Shown here one piece after another: positions 1 through 13,462 of a stretch of DNA of 64,000 bases (positions are counted from its first letter, which is position 1; each line of letters starts with the position of its first letter). The stretch comes from Cryphonectria parasitica EP155 (taxonomy: Eukaryota > Ascomycota > Sordariomycetes > Diaporthales > Cryphonectriaceae), in the NCBI RefSeq assembly GCF_011745365.1, contig NW_024468909.1, positions 496,001-560,000 on the forward strand, given 5' to 3'. The position numbers were made by a program, and so were the translations under genes. The notes under the pieces are model-generated. The model made no database searches. It was given only the letters and a program-made list of their open reading frames with translations, and was not told where the DNA came from.

Positions 1-637
1 GGCCGTACAAACTTGTCCGAAGGACGCATCGTTCCTACAATGGGTGCCGACCTGGCCCCGTATCACGTCTTCATTCGTGGAAATGAGTAACCTCGGCGGG
101 GCTGTGACCGACATCGTTTAGCTAGATACCGGGCCATCGTCGGTTGATATTGTGGAATGGTCTTTTTGCCAGACGGGGACGCGGCCCGTTGATGCGGCAC
201 CACTCTAGGGTCTGTGGGAGAACCCTTCTCCCAATTATTTACTTTGTTGATACATTAGAGACAGAAGATATCGTTCGAAGAAAAAAAACTATTAATCGGA
301 GTATTGAAAAGCTATCATGCTTTTTTTTTCTTCTTCTCTCTCCATCAGTATACCTTCATATTGTGTTGTATTGGGAGGTGTAATCTCAAATTCATCGACA
401 GGTCTTTTACTTGTTGAGGGGAGAATCTTGCAATACATATGATGATGGCCACATTGAGTCACTTACAATTCAACCATTGCCAGTTCAAATTTCATAATAC
501 TGATATTTCAATTTGTTTTTTTAATTCAATGTTTTTCATAAGACTGACCCAGCTCCCACGTTGTATCTCGTGCTATGTTTGAAAATCCACACCCTCGAGT
601 GGTGCATATCACGACTCTCAACTTCCTCCCCTTCCAT
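1..637. other. Left-edge intergenic DNA
   Basis: No reading frame here has splice sites or composition typical of a gene. The right end is the 3' flank of the methyltransferase gene that ends at 638. A T-rich patch lies near 318-345. A gene could lie just outside the window to the left, but nothing in these bases shows it. Confidence 0.5.
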
Positions 638-1517
638 CTAGACCGCCACAATCTTGCTTGCCTCCACGATGGACTGGTCACAAACCAAGTCAGCAAACAA
701 GGTCTTGAAAACAAGTTCACTCAAGAAAAATATAGGGCTGCTTACCGGACCACGCTCGTTCTGGGACACCAGAGACTCGCTCTCATACTTGACCGGCCCA
801 TCCCCGCCCTTCTTGACGTAGGCAAGATAATCCGGCGCACCAGGCATGTCCGTGTTATCAGCCAGCGCCACAGACCCGGCATGGAAGAGCTTGAGCTCCT
901 CGCACAGCTTCAGGTCCGGCAGGTAGTGCTTCTCCCAGTGGTCGATGAAGACCACATCCAGCTGGCCCTGCTGGACGCGGCCCTCGGCGTGCAGCTTCTT
1001 GAGGCTCTCGGACCCAGGGCCCACGTGCACCTCGATGATCTTGTCCAGCCCGGCGGTCTTGATGATATCCCGCGCCACGGCCGCGACGCTCTCGTCAAAC
1101 TCAAACGTGAACACCTTGATGTCCTGTGCGTCCGCCCCGTTGAACTCCTGCAGCATGGCGGCCCAGGCGATGGCCGAGGTGCCGACAAAGGTGCCGAACT
1201 CGACCACGGTCTTGGGCTTGGGGTCCAGGGCGGCGAGCACGCCCTTGGAGGTCTGGATCTTGGCGGATTTGAAGATCATGGGGAGTCTCTTCTCGGTGGC
1301 GAAGGCCTCGATATCCTGGATGAGGTCCCATGGCTTACCGACGTATTTTCCGGCTGGTTGGGACAGGATGTGTTCGCGGAGCTGCTGTTGTTGCTCTTTG
1401 GAGCGCTCCAGAATGGACCCCTCACCGCCCTGGGATACTTTTGTCAGTGCTATCTATGTTTTTGGTAATTGTCTATTTGACTCGACTCACATGGTGGCGT
1501 TTCTTTTGCTGATCCAT
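638..1517 (-). CDS. Catechol O-methyltransferase-like SAM-dependent methyltransferase
   Basis: Three exons, complement(join(638..673,746..1429,1491..1517)), 248 aa. Exon 1 codes for MDQQKKRHH and ends at a GTGAGT donor; intron 1 (61 nt) ends CCCAG; intron 2 (72 nt) has a GTAAGC donor, a GCTGAC branch point and a GACCAG acceptor. Both junctions are phase 0. The protein matches the COMT fold: glycine-rich motif I VVEFGTFVGTSAI, acidic cofactor loop FTFEFDE, the metal-binding DVVFIDHWEKHYLPDL and ADNTDMPGAPDYLAY segments, and a short final strand SIVEASKIVAV. COMT enzymes transfer a methyl group from S-adenosylmethionine to a hydroxyl of catechols with Mg2+. No signal peptide or membrane anchor is visible, so it is probably cytosolic. 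It is divergent from the flavin reductase at 2913, which also fits aromatic compound metabolism (inference). Without the second splice the frame runs through the intron and gives an abnormal C-terminus, so the spliced model is preferred. The natural substrate is unknown. Confidence 0.9.
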
Positions 1518-1907
1518 GTTTGTTTGTTTGTTTTTCGTTGTTGTTGGAACAATTGTTCAGTGCTCTTTCAATACTTGAGCAAGAAATCATATACTCAACA
1601 TGGTTTTATTCGTCATCTACGAGGAGGGCTGCTTCTGCCATTTTGTATATGGTATACCATCACGTGTGCTCGGAGTTACGATTCATGTTCCGATGCCATC
1701 ATACAAAAGGGATGCCACCCACAACTGGAACATGCTGCATTGCGTGGCACTAACGACGTGTGGAATTTATGACTTGAGATGCCACTGGTCCCCTATTCTT
1801 CAGAGATGTGTTTCGTGGCAGTGCAGAGGATACTATGACACACGGATTTATGTGCCTGTGCTTGTACCTTTTCTGTTCAATGGATAAGCAAGAGGCCCCT
1901 CCCCCTG

Positions 1908-1935
1908 TTTTTTTTTTTTTTTTTTTTTTTTTTTT
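1908..1935. repeat. 28-base T homopolymer
   Basis: An uninterrupted run of T lies upstream of the methyltransferase gene, on its non-template side when read from that gene. It is most likely a slippage-prone mononucleotide microsatellite. Confidence 0.9.
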
Positions 1936-2754
1936 GGAGGTGGGGAGAGGGGTTCAGTGTCAGTCCTCTGAGGTGCATATTTTGCGACTCGTGAGGACAA
2001 AGCTGAGCGAGGAACGAACGGTAAACAAAAACACTACGACCATCGTAGAAAGATATCCCGTTTCCACTCGACGTGCCATATGAAAGCCATGCCCTCGTAT
2101 CTGGTGCAACTTAAGGAACTCGACAACTCGTTCCATAGCTGGTGTGCACGAGTCAATTTTTTGCGAGGCAGACGAGGGTGGATATACAGTCAAGCACAGT
2201 GATGTCATCACAGTCTCTGAATAGAGGGGTAGAGGGGTCATCGGACGACTTGATGATCTATTTGTTACCTCCTCGGCGTTGGGTGTGTGTGTGTGTGCGA
2301 CTCGGTGTAGTGGGTCTGCGAGGACGCCTCCCAGTCTTGCCCAGTGGCCTGAGCATGGCCGTATTCGGAGTCCTAGGCATGCTGTACTGTTGATAGGAGC
2401 CACGGATGTTAGCCTCGGTAATATTGTGTGTAAATAGCAGACCAGCAACTAAGCATCAAGGAGGCAGACAAGACGGGAATAATGACTGCAAAATGTAGCA
2501 AAGTAGCCAGTGCGTCTTGAGTGCACTTGTACCTCCTCGATGGTATCTTGTCACTTAAATACTAGTGGGTCACTGCAAAAGAAGCTCCAACAAACCACTT
2601 TGGATGGTAGCATTGCCATTTATCATGAGCAATTATTAATCCTCAGTTTGTCAGCAAAGGGGCGGTCAATAATGTTTTGGTCGATGCTATCGTGACTTTA
2701 CACACATAAATTAGCCGATGGTGGTTCACTGTTTGCCCTGTGCATTTAATTAAG

Positions 2755-2762
2755 TATATAAT
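2755..2762 (+). promoter_or_regulatory. Possible TATA box of the OYE gene
   Basis: TATATAAT lies about 150 bp before the ATG at 2913. A pyrimidine-rich stretch (about 2838-2890) follows, which in fungi often marks the transcription start. The assignment rests on position and sequence only. Confidence 0.35.
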
Positions 2763-2786
2763 TATGGGCTTCCAGCCTTAGTCTGA

Positions 2787-4229
<1,443 letters not shown>

Positions 4230-5244
4230 GTAGTGGCTGTCTCCGAGAGCCAACTCTCACACATCTCTTCGCAGTGGCAGAGTTTAATGAACTAACAATT
4301 GGTCCTCTACATAGACGGGGCTCAAAGATGTAGACCTAGATTATAGTCGACCTGCATCTCATGGAAATTTCAAAGTGTCACTGTGTAGAAATAGAATACA
4401 AGGCAAGCGAAACAGAGGCACGCTTGTTCAAGAGAACTAGTCCATCACAGCGTGATTGATCACAATATATATGTATATATGTATATCCCTATAAAATACA
4501 TCATTCGAACTAAACCTTTTCTGCGGGGAAAAAAAAAAAGAAAAAAAAGAAAAAAAAAGGAACGAGACTGGTCCTCAACAACTTAAATCTTCACTCGAAA
4601 CGAGTTTGACTTTCTTTTTCCCTGGAAGACATACAACAAAATGTGCACATCTTTCTTTGTTATACTTAGTTGTCAATATTGCCATGTTCAGATGGAAACG
4701 TGGCATCTTACGGAGACGTGCTTCGATACTAGAACGAGGCTGCATCACTGCACGCGATTGTGCTGCGCTCAGCCCTCCGCCAGGGAAGGCGTGTCAAATT
4801 CTGTGCTTAATGCAGCAGTTGCCTCCTCTGTCTTTGGCTGCAGATGGTAAAAGAAGATATCAAGAAAGAAAAGGATAAAACATCCTCATACTGAGATGGC
4901 ATAAATTTGGGTCATACATACAAGAACGTCTTCTAACTCTGGAAACAATACTTACTAGCATTGAGAGTCACTGGTTAACTCCAAGTGTGTAGCTAACCAT
5001 CGATTATGTTTCTATTTCAACTCAAAAGCCCTTTGCTGGGCCATTAATTCTTTCTTTTTGGGGCGGACGGCACATCAAGCGCTTGTTGACGATTACAGAC
5101 CGAGCTTAACTATTGACGTCACAAATCTCGTTTGTGCTCTGCGACTCACTCAGACACACAGTCTAGTGTCACAACACATTATAATACTTACAGACTGCTA
5201 TCTTGCGCAAATGACAACACAAGACGCAGTTCCCATATTTACTT
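4230..5244. other. Intergenic DNA between OYE and DUF4385 genes
   Basis: Contains the OYE 3' flank, a TATATATG-rich patch at about 4465-4485 and an A-rich tract at about 4529-4558 interrupted by single G bases. Short frames (4606-4878, 5058-5258) lack recognisable features. No RNA gene was seen. Confidence 0.5.
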
Positions 5245-5868
5245 ATGATGAAGCGTGACTGTCAACACAGAAGCAGACACGAGCTACACGCAACATCCGA
5301 TTCACCAATGCCAGACACCAAAATGCCAGCATCGTCAACAGCCCAGAACCAAGACCCATTGAAACCTCCACCGACCTCACCCCTCCCCACCCCGGCTCTA
5401 GAGTCATCCACCCTCCGCTACAGCTACAAGATCGCGCGCGGCGAGGTAGGCGTCCTCTCCTTCGAGCCATACAAGACCCTCCTCCTCCCCTACTGGGCCT
5501 TCCGCACCGTCCCCATCGCCCGCAACTCGTCACAGATCCTACGGACCATCTTCCAGTCCTACGTCGCCCGGCAGGATTTTGTCGGCGCGGACATGACGCG
5601 CAAGTTCATCCAGATGGGCATGACGAGGGCGCGCCGGTATGCAAATCACAAGGGCGGGAGAAAGTACGCCAAGACGACGGGCGAAGAACTGGAGAAGTGG
5701 TCCGGGGGCACAGAGGAGGAGGCCACGAAGAGGAAGGAGAAGGCGGATGCCAGCGAGGTCTTCAAGGCGGCGTGGCGGGCTTGTATCGAGGATGAGGCGT
5801 ACAGGGGGCTCAGGCAGCAATGGGCCCAGGAGAAGAAGCAGTTTCAAAAGCCAAGCAAGAAGAGTTGA
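5245..5868 (+). CDS. DUF4385 domain protein
   Basis: Single exon, up to 207 aa. Residues 1-55 are Pro/Ser-rich and variable. The domain begins at LRYSYKIARGEVGVLSFEPY and continues through LLPYWAFRTVPIA, DFVGADMTRKFIQMG and MTRARRYANHKGGRKY to about residue 145, the conserved core of DUF4385 proteins as I recall them. A Lys/Glu-rich helical tail and a basic end (QKPSKKS) follow. The function of the family is not known; no signal peptide or membrane segment is present. The start is uncertain: ATGATG at 5245 gives the longest protein, but ATG at 5308 (MPDTKMPASS) would remove only non-conserved residues. The family occurs in both bacteria and eukaryotes, so an ancient spread is possible, but base composition here is like that of neighbouring genes. 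Confidence 0.85.
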   Translation: MMKRDCQHRSRHELHATSDSPMPDTKMPASSTAQNQDPLKPPPTSPLPTPALESSTLRYSYKIARGEVGVLSFEPYKTLLLPYWAFRTVPIARNSSQILRTIFQSYVARQDFVGADMTRKFIQMGMTRARRYANHKGGRKYAKTTGEELEKWSGGTEEEATKRKEKADASEVFKAAWRACIEDEAYRGLRQQWAQEKKQFQKPSKKS

Positions 5869-5899
5869 GGAGTAGATGCTAAAGTCATACATAAAGTAC

Positions 5900-5930
5900 T
5901 TTTTTTTTTTTTTTTTTTTTAAAAAAAAAA
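5900..5930. repeat. T21-A10 tract
   Basis: Twenty-one T residues are followed directly by ten A residues, 31 bp after the stop of the DUF4385 gene. The T and A blocks could pair as a short hairpin in single-stranded form. Confidence 0.85.
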
Positions 5931-6356
5931 GACTCTTCTTTTTTTTTTCTTTTCTTTTCTAGTCATCCATGACAAGATGTCATATTTATGACCGCGCTGA
6001 CACAACTTGAAAAGAGAGAAATAGAATAAGAGGAAGAAGAAAAGAACCCCCGATGCCTACAAATAGAAGTGTAGCGGCCCTGTGGCCGTTTCGAAACCCC
6101 GTCAGCGGCCCTGTCTCCACCAAGACCTTGTCATCCCCACGATCTGGGCTCCGAGGCCCGATGTAATGGCCCCCCAGATCTGGCAGCATCCATGCGGTTA
6201 CAGTGCATGCACAGCACAAGTTTCCCGCAAGGGTCCACTGTGCCTTAGTCCATCCAGCGGCGTGGTTATCGTGTGCCATACAAGTCATTCTCATGCACTG
6301 CGAGTCCGTCCTGGAGTGCTACTGAAAAGACAACGACTGAAATTGATCAGGAAAGC

Positions 6357-6381
6357 AAAAAAAAAAAAAAAAAAAAAAAAA
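6357..6381. repeat. 25-base A homopolymer
   Basis: Uninterrupted A run in gene-free DNA. A retroposed poly-A tail was considered, but no coding remnant precedes it. Confidence 0.85.
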
Positions 6382-6620
6382 TTGTTCTAGTTCTCATTGT
6401 AGATCTGTCATTCGTAACAAGTTCAGACATGCCAAGCCCACAAGCAAGTACTTGGACATGCTTCCCACGAATTGAGGAGTGGCGCTGAAGGTAATAGTAG
6501 ATCATGAGACTATCGTCCAAGTCTCTTCGTGGAAAAACACAAGTTACACCCCCTCCCCCTCCCCCTCAGCGCACCCCCTCCTCCCTCTACATAGAGTAAA
6601 CCAAAAAGCCATGTACTATC

Positions 6621-6630
6621 TACCATAGTA
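6621..6630. repeat. Dispersed TACCATAGTA motif, copy 1
   Basis: Exact 10-mer, also at 11257, 22080 and 52852. Here it lies in a small inverted repeat: GTACTAT at 6613 pairs with ATAGTAC at 6625. Confidence 0.6.
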
Positions 6631-7500
6631 CAGAGCTTATTTAGCACCACCCACCAGCAGACTCCCCAGTCTGGTGTCCAGCAATGACTACAATCAAGAC
6701 TCGCTGCGCCAGCTTGCCAAGCCCATCCTTCTAAGGCTACAATAAGCGTGGTGGGGGATAAACTTTCCCCTCTTAGGAGTACATGCAGCCCTGCATGTTC
6801 TTAAGGGTCTTCCCTTCCAGAGCGGGCCGCGGGGGGGGGGGGGGAGGGGGGACTGTACCCCCAGCACCCTTGGCACTGATCCCAGTCTTTGAACCCAGGT
6901 GTGTGTTGAAGAGACAGGGCTAATCAAGACAAGGGGCAATGCATGACCCGACTCCCCATCCCACCTCTCAAAAAGAAAGTGATCATCCTTCCCGACTGAT
7001 GATCACCGCAAACCCCCTCTCAAAAATGGAAAAGAGAGAGAAAGAGAAGGATCAAGAGAAGAAGAAAGAAAAGAAAGAAAAAAAAAACAAGGTGAACGAA
7101 GGAGGGGAAGATCATTTGCAGTCGTCTGCCAAGTTTTGGCTTGTGGGAGAGGTCCCCAATCCGGGAAGAGACAGGGTGCACTGCCTTGAATCCGGGGGAC
7201 TTCGGCTGAGGCTAGCCGTGGGCACCTTACGAGTTGTCATGGATGGTGGGCTTGCGTCATGTGTTACCCTGAGGGTGTGGTAGCGACAGCTGCACATGGG
7301 TGCATTGGTGGTATTGTTGTCTTGGTCCCAAGAGCCAGGTGGTGGTCTAAGTGCCATAGTAGGTGTGGCCCAAAACACACACACACACGAGCAAGTGTAC
7401 TACTGCAACTGGTGATTCGAGCCAAAGACAGGTTGGTGGACAGGACAAAGATGCTTGCAAAAAAGTCAGGTTCAATTTTGTTGACAAAGGAAAAAGAAGC

Positions 7501-7523
7501 TATATATATATATATATATATAT
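7501..7523. repeat. TA dinucleotide repeat
   Basis: About 11 TA units in the 3' flank of the minus-strand gene ending at 7682. A C run of 14 bases follows at 7579-7592. Confidence 0.9.
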
Positions 7524-7681
7524 CTTGCATCTAGTGAAACGACCGGTATCTTTATTGTGTGAATCCCTTGTGCTCCTTCCCCCCCCCCCCCCATCGTATA
7601 CGCCTAAAACGAGTGTGTATCGAACAAAGTATGCAAAATGTAACCCAAAAATAAATCAGTCTTGTAATGAGCGTTTTTTGT

Positions 7682-8950
7682 TTACCACCTCCTCTCGTCG
7701 AACCTGTCATCGTAAAATGCCTCAGACCGCTTGCCTACGCTCGATGGCTTCTCGCCGTATGAGCCCGTGAACCGCCGAGGGGGCATGTCGAAGGAGTAGC
7801 GTCGCTCACCGCCGCCCCCCATGCGCTTGCGCAAGTTGTCCATCATGTCCCGAGACTCGTAGTCCCTCGTGGCGCGCTCCCTCATCAGCCGCCGCTGGGG
7901 CGAGGTGGCCCTGTCCTCGACGCCCATGCTCTGAGCAGTCTGGTACAGCGCTGCATACTGGTCGTCGGTCAGGTCCTGCACCGCGGGTGGGAAGCCTGCC
8001 TCGCTCTGCTGATGCTGCTTCACGGTTGCACCAGTCGAGTGTTTCAGGATGCTCTTGACCTCACCCGAGAGGTGCGAGCCCGTGCCCGCGCCCGAGATGC
8101 TGGCGGAGCGGCTGATCTTGGGACGGCTGTCGATCTTGGCATTCTGGAGGGCGCGAGGGTCGTCCCCCCAGCGGACAGACTTGGGCGGGGACTGTGATAC
8201 CGAGGTGGCCCTGCTGTGGAGGTCGGACGAGCGGTAGGAGCCCCAAGGGGTGGAGCTGTGGGAGTTTGTCACCGGGGACGATCCGTAGCTGATGGGAATA
8301 TCGTCCTGGTGGACATCCACGCTGTGGCGCTGGCGATGACGGGACGGCCGAGGAGAGGAATCCTTCGTGGAGACAGAGGAGCTGTACGTATCGTAGAAGC
8401 CTGGGTACATGCGGGCCGACTCGTGTCGTGAAGGGGAGGAGCGCCGCCAGCTGTCACGGTCATTGGTCCGACGTGAGGTGTTGTTGTAGTACCTGTCGTA
8501 GATATCGTCTTCATGCATGGTGGAGGCACGACGCGGCCTGGTCTTGGGGATGGGGATGGGAATGGGCTGAGTGGCCGCACCGCGCGATGTGCTGGTCCTG
8601 CGGAGGTTGTAGTCACCCATCCTCTCTCCATCACTGTAGTAATGGTCACGCTCGCTGGAGCGTCTCTCCCTGTGTCGGTCCGTGTCGGCGTCCCGCGATG
8701 CACGACGGACAGGTTTGTACTCAAAGTTGTAGGGTGTCGGCAGCCTGTCCTTGACGGACGAAGATCTGGAGGACGATCCGCTGTACGAGGCAAAGTCCAG
8801 CTTGGATGGTCGTCTAGATCTCCGCTCAGAAGTACAGAACTCGCAGTCCGAAGTGCCTGAGCACTTGACTGGACGTTCCCTGATGATGACCTCTCGTCCG
8901 TTCTTGGAACGCTCCTCAGAGAGGATCTGGGTGTGATATTTCTGAGCCAT
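7682..8950 (-). CDS. Hypothetical low-complexity basic Ser/Arg-rich protein
   Basis: Single exon, 422 aa, ATG in CAACAATGG context. I do not recognise a domain. The N-terminus (MAQKYHTQILSEERSKNG, then EVIIRERPVKCSGTSDCEFC) has a CxxxxxCxxC-like cysteine group and looks like a conserved fungal start. Most of the rest is Arg/Ser/Asp/Tyr-rich and probably disordered, with RRSSERDHYYSDGER-type stretches that offer many phosphorylation sites. A more ordered-looking segment, AVQDLTDDQYAALYQTAQSMGV, sits at about residues 322-343 and may be a short helix that binds a partner. No signal peptide or membrane helix is present. Uniform codon use, high third-position GC and absence of stops over 1.27 kb support a real gene. 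A cytoskeletal or nuclear scaffold role would suit such composition, but that is only a guess. Confidence 0.8.
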   Translation of the reverse strand: MAQKYHTQILSEERSKNGREVIIRERPVKCSGTSDCEFCTSERRSRRPSKLDFASYSGSSSRSSSVKDRLPTPYNFEYKPVRRASRDADTDRHRERRSSERDHYYSDGERMGDYNLRRTSTSRGAATQPIPIPIPKTRPRRASTMHEDDIYDRYYNNTSRRTNDRDSWRRSSPSRHESARMYPGFYDTYSSSVSTKDSSPRPSRHRQRHSVDVHQDDIPISYGSSPVTNSHSSTPWGSYRSSDLHSRATSVSQSPPKSVRWGDDPRALQNAKIDSRPKISRSASISGAGTGSHLSGEVKSILKHSTGATVKQHQQSEAGFPPAVQDLTDDQYAALYQTAQSMGVEDRATSPQRRLMRERATRDYESRDMMDNLRKRMGGGGERRYSFDMPPRRFTGSYGEKPSSVGKRSEAFYDDRFDERRW

Positions 8951-9801
8951 TGTTGATTGTTGTATCTGGACTGGATGCTTCTGGGGTATGTGGTGACAAG
9001 CCAGGCTTTATCTATGAAACCTCGTGTGACTCAAGAAAGACCGGCTTAGGTTGCCAATAAGTGACTATTTGACAGACGCCTAAAGGCCTCGTGTCTTGTG
9101 GTGGCGATCCTAAAGCGGACAAAGACGAACAAATGTAGTAAACCGTGCCGCTCTATCAATGTTGGTCTTGTTGGTGGTAGGATTTCGTTGTGGTCAGACC
9201 ACCCGCGAGCAACACACTCAGGCCCAGCCCAAGTCCGGTCACGTACAATGAATGTCAGTCGGCTGTGTCAGAAAGAAAGTGGTCGATTAAAAAGTAAAGT
9301 GACCTTGAAGACATGAGGGTTGCCCGTGACAAGAAGGGGGGGGGGGGGAGACCAGAAGAGAATCAACTGTTTTGGGAGAGACAAGTAAAAGTAATAATGT
9401 GATGGGAGAGTGAGAGAGAGAGGTAGGCAGTGAGGCCAAGTTAACCACCTATGAGACGGGCTTGGAGATGGTCGAGACGGGCCAAGTGAGATCAGTTGGT
9501 GTAGCCTTAAGGGGATAAGAGAGGACAGTTGGTGATATTCGAAACCGGTCGCTTGTAACGGCTAGGTAATGCTTGTGAAGTGAGATTTGAAGCACAACTT
9601 GAGAGGGCTGAAGATCTGGACTAGAGCCTTAATTATAGGTGGCCATCAGAAGGGCGGCCTGGTGTGGGAGATGGGTGAGGTCGTGACCATCTTCAAAGGC
9701 CATGGAGTCAACCGGCCAAGCGGCCAAGGGTATGCTCAGGGGTCCCATGCCGTCATGTCCAAGCAGGGATCCTGTCCTGGCTTTCCCAGGGTACGTACCA
9801 T

Positions 9802-9829
9802 GTGGTGGTGGTGGTGGTGGTGGTGGTGG
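9802..9829. repeat. GTG/TGG trinucleotide repeat
   Basis: About nine consecutive GTG units in gene-free DNA. This is a microsatellite. Confidence 0.85.
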
Positions 9830-11256
9830 GGTGTAGATGCAGGCGCTTTTTCCCTCCACAAGCTTGTCCCCCTCCTTGGATCGGCTCAGATGAAAGGGCT
9901 TCGTTGTTGGCTCTCACTCTTGACCCCGTGTCAACTTGAGAAGAACGCACTCAGCTTGCGCGGCATGATTGGCGGCGAGGCACACTCCGTCATTCTCCTC
10001 CCTCAGCCCCCAACAGACATAAAAGACAAAAGCGTGTCGCCGGAAAGTCTTCGCGGTGAGGTGGTCACCAGCACAACTGCCAGCAGCTAGACGAGATGAG
10101 AAAGGTCATATGCGGAGGCAGCCGGCTAATTGCTGATCATTTTCCACAGCCTCGCCAGGCTGGCGCAAAAAAGAAAAAGGTACGAGACGAGACGAGATGG
10201 CGCACGGCTGTACGCGTTGGTGGCAGCCAGCAACCACTGAGGATTACCTGTCCTTTCCCACACCGGTGGCGTGCGTATAGCATACAATCTCCTGGGTTCG
10301 GGTGTCTTTGGAACAGCGATGCGCCATGGCAGACAGGCAGACACGGAGTCCTGGATAGAGGTGGAGAAAGAAACTGCAGAAATGTCATCATGGGCTCGGT
10401 CTGGTGACCGATATTCTGCACGTTCAATACCGCCGCCTACCTAGATGGTTGGCGGTAGGCCTGTTGTCCTCCTCCAGAATGCGAAGGTGCATGCAGGAGC
10501 GGCATTGGCATGTTGATGACGGGCATTGGGGGTGATGTGAGATGACCGAGGCGACGCTTGTCCAAGATCACCAGCACGGCAGCCGGAAGGGGGGCTCATG
10601 CGACAGAAACCGCACTACCATACTGTAGTAGTGCACTGCGTAGCTCTAGTGCAGTACCAGCTGCGTGGGACTGAAGAGAACCAAGGCGCCGAAAATAGAT
10701 CCCTGGCCGACGTTGGGAGCCCGGAGGCCGTTTGCCTGGCCACGTTTCGCCCAGTAAAGGCATGCATTCGCGGGCTTCAAGTTCAACACCCTGAAACGCA
10801 ATGCAGGCTGACAGAAGGAAGAAGAGAAGCGTGCAGGGGAATGGAGAACGGCCAATCTTGCCGCGGCGCTTGAACGCGCTGTGCCAAAAACGACGCCGCC
10901 CACTGCAGTGCAGATTGAGGTTTTGCCATCCAAGCGCCTGCTGGGCCGCAGAGTGGCTATGCTGCCTAGAGCTAATGCACCAGAGGCTGCGCGACAGAGG
11001 CCATGCAGGAACCGTCGCTCCCCCCGTCCCAGATCGATCTCGGTCTCGACGACGACTGAAAAGTGACATGCCAAGCACGGTCGCTGGCCCTGGCTGGTTT
11101 TCTGGTCAATTCCTCAGCCGCAGAAAGGCGAGTTTAGACAATGGAAGCGAGAAAAGGTTGCTGTCAATCTGCAGGGTCAGCGCATCAAGGACGTGGCCGG
11201 CTCGCACTAGTCGACTGATTGACTCATGGGGGGGGGGGTTCGGGACTGCAGTCCTG

Positions 11257-11266
11257 TACCATAGTA
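11257..11266. repeat. Dispersed TACCATAGTA motif, copy 2
   Basis: Exact match to the 10-mer at 6621, preceded by G and followed by GTAC. It lies in the gene-poor region. Confidence 0.6.
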
Positions 11267-13424
11267 GTACTCCGCAGTTACCACAGCAGTATTTTGGCAG
11301 GGTCTGCTGAGCATGTGTGGGGCCGTTGTCAGCCTCCCCCGTCTGGCTATCGTCCCACAGGGGCCTGTCGTGCTCACAACGACACGCTCCCACACTTCGG
11401 CGGACGAGAGGAGACGGCACTGCTCGCATCTACTATGCGTTGTGATGGTCGCCATTTCTTGCTTCTGTGTGCTCTTGCAGTAGCCTTTCTGCAGATGCAG
11501 TGAGACAAGCAATGCGTTGGCACGAAGCAGGTCCCTTGGTGTTGTCCAACTTTGCGCCTACACTGGGGTTGCAATGCAGCACGCTGCATTCGTTGTTCCT
11601 TGCATTGGATCTCCATGGGCGACGAGGGTCTCACTTGTATCATGTGCTCGGCGCTGCAGCTCGCCCTGTACGTGATAGGACACTGTGGAGCACGAGGCGC
11701 GAACGCCGTGCTTGGCCGAGGACGTGGTCGATAGTTGTGGGTGTTTGATCTCTTCACGAACCGGCCAAGCCAGCGCAGATCAGCCGCTAAACAGAGGCGG
11801 GAACAGGTGCTCGTGACTTTAAACATCCTGTGGAAACGAACTGTTCATGGCCACAGCCGCATTGGGAAGTATCCCACATACCTTGAATCTGCTCGATTAC
11901 GGTCGGCTGGTGCTCTAGGCTGCTGCGGCATGTTGCGGCTCGTGTCTCGAGGGCGATTCTTGCGCCCGCGCCCACTCCCCCCCCCCCCCCTTCACAAGCA
12001 TTCATCGCTAACTCCGATCTCAGCCCAGCGTCATGCGCTGCAGCTTGCGAATTGATTTGCCCAAGTGTGTTTGCTCGACATGGATAGGTGGACGTCATGC
12101 ACCTGCTGTCAAACACAGCTCCAAAGACTTCCTCCCTCCGGGCTTGCAGCGATGCCCATGTGAAATCGTCGTCGCGAGAGTGTGGCCCAGACTAGCTGAG
12201 AGCATCGACTCGTATGGTGGTCAGCGGATCGTCAGCCGCCAAGACGGCCTCGTGAAAGGACTCAAGGTAGCGGTTCTTTGCATAGTTGGTACGCTGATAC
12301 CAGCGATTTCGGGAGGCCAGGTGTGGTCATGAACCTAGAAACAATTGATGACATCAACTTGCTCCCGAGGTGGCAGTGCCACGACACGCAATGGCAGAAG
12401 TCCTTGATTTAGCCCAGTTTCGATTGACACACTCGGGGAACTGGCTTCGCAGGTTAGACAATGACGAATGCGCGGACGAAGTGGATAAAGTCCTAGTTGT
12501 CGTGGCCTCGCGTCTGCCCAAGGAGAGAGGGAAAAAAGGCTGTTGGCACACATGTGACTGAGTTCGGAGTGCGTACGTAGTCGATTTCTCAGCAGCCGGT
12601 GGCCAATTTCAATGTGCTAGAATGAGCAATTGGTCATGATGGCTGAGGGGGGCGGTTGCGTGGCGTGATCATTGCTTCTGAGAAAAAGAAAAGAAGAAAA
12701 AGATGGTGTGTGTGAATGAGAAAGACTGTGTGAGTGGATTTACAACTGAACAATGTGTTGTCAAGATGTCAATGGCCTGCTTGCAGCTGGTTCCTGCATG
12801 TTTTGGTTGTTTCAGTTCGAACGTGGAGCAGGTGCAAAAGTACTTTCTGGGGTTAGGGTCAAGATCGCCACCACCATTTCCCATTGACAGTCTCCAAGGC
12901 TTCAACCTCCACACGTTGGGTTTCGTCTGCTAATTCTACTTGTATACATGATACATGGCGGAAATTCCGCCAAGGTTCTTCTGAGAATCGGTGCTGCTTC
13001 TCGGTCAAGCAGGACACGTGGCGTTGGTTTGTCCAACGTGCTCGAAGCTCAAGTTCCGCCTTTGCCCTCGATGAGAGTCTGGAGCATGCATGTAATACTT
13101 CTGCGCGCTGTGCCTACTTTCTCAAGAATATGGTTGACGAGAAGTTGTACAAGACAGATTCTCACCGACTTTCTGCAGATGGTCATCGGGGCATGCATCC
13201 AAGAAGTATTGTAACCCGTCGAGCTGCCACAAAGGCTGCCAAAGTGACTGCATGTGGTCCAATCCCAATTTGTTTTAAGTCTCGATGAGCGGAAATACAA
13301 CAGTACATTACATTCCCAGAGCGGCACGCCGCCAGTTTCAACTACTGCATGTCCAAGTTGTTCTTTCTTCGCGTCGTGTCTGGGGTTGTACTCGGCTCGC
13401 TCTGTCAGCCGAATAGGTCCACTT

Positions 13425-13462
13425 GCAGATGCAGATGCAGATGCAGATGCAGATGCAGATGC
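13425..13462. repeat. GCAGAT hexanucleotide tandem repeat
   Basis: Just over six consecutive copies of GCAGAT. It creates an Ala-Ser alternating stretch in a minus-strand open frame and Ala-Asp on the plus strand. Neither frame looks like a real gene. Confidence 0.9.

Larger units (their letters stand above)
5869..7681. other. Intergenic DNA rich in homopolymers and microsatellites
   Basis: 1.8 kb without a supportable gene. It carries T/A, A, G and C runs, a short CA repeat near 7375-7389 and a TA repeat at 7501-7523. One copy of a recurrent TACCATAGTA motif lies at 6621. The last 200 bp are the 3' flank of the minus-strand gene ending at 7682. Confidence 0.5.

Noticed and set aside
6357..6381. 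Poly-A tail of a retroposed element
   Set aside because: No reverse transcriptase, LINE or processed gene sequence precedes it, and no target-site duplication was found by eye.
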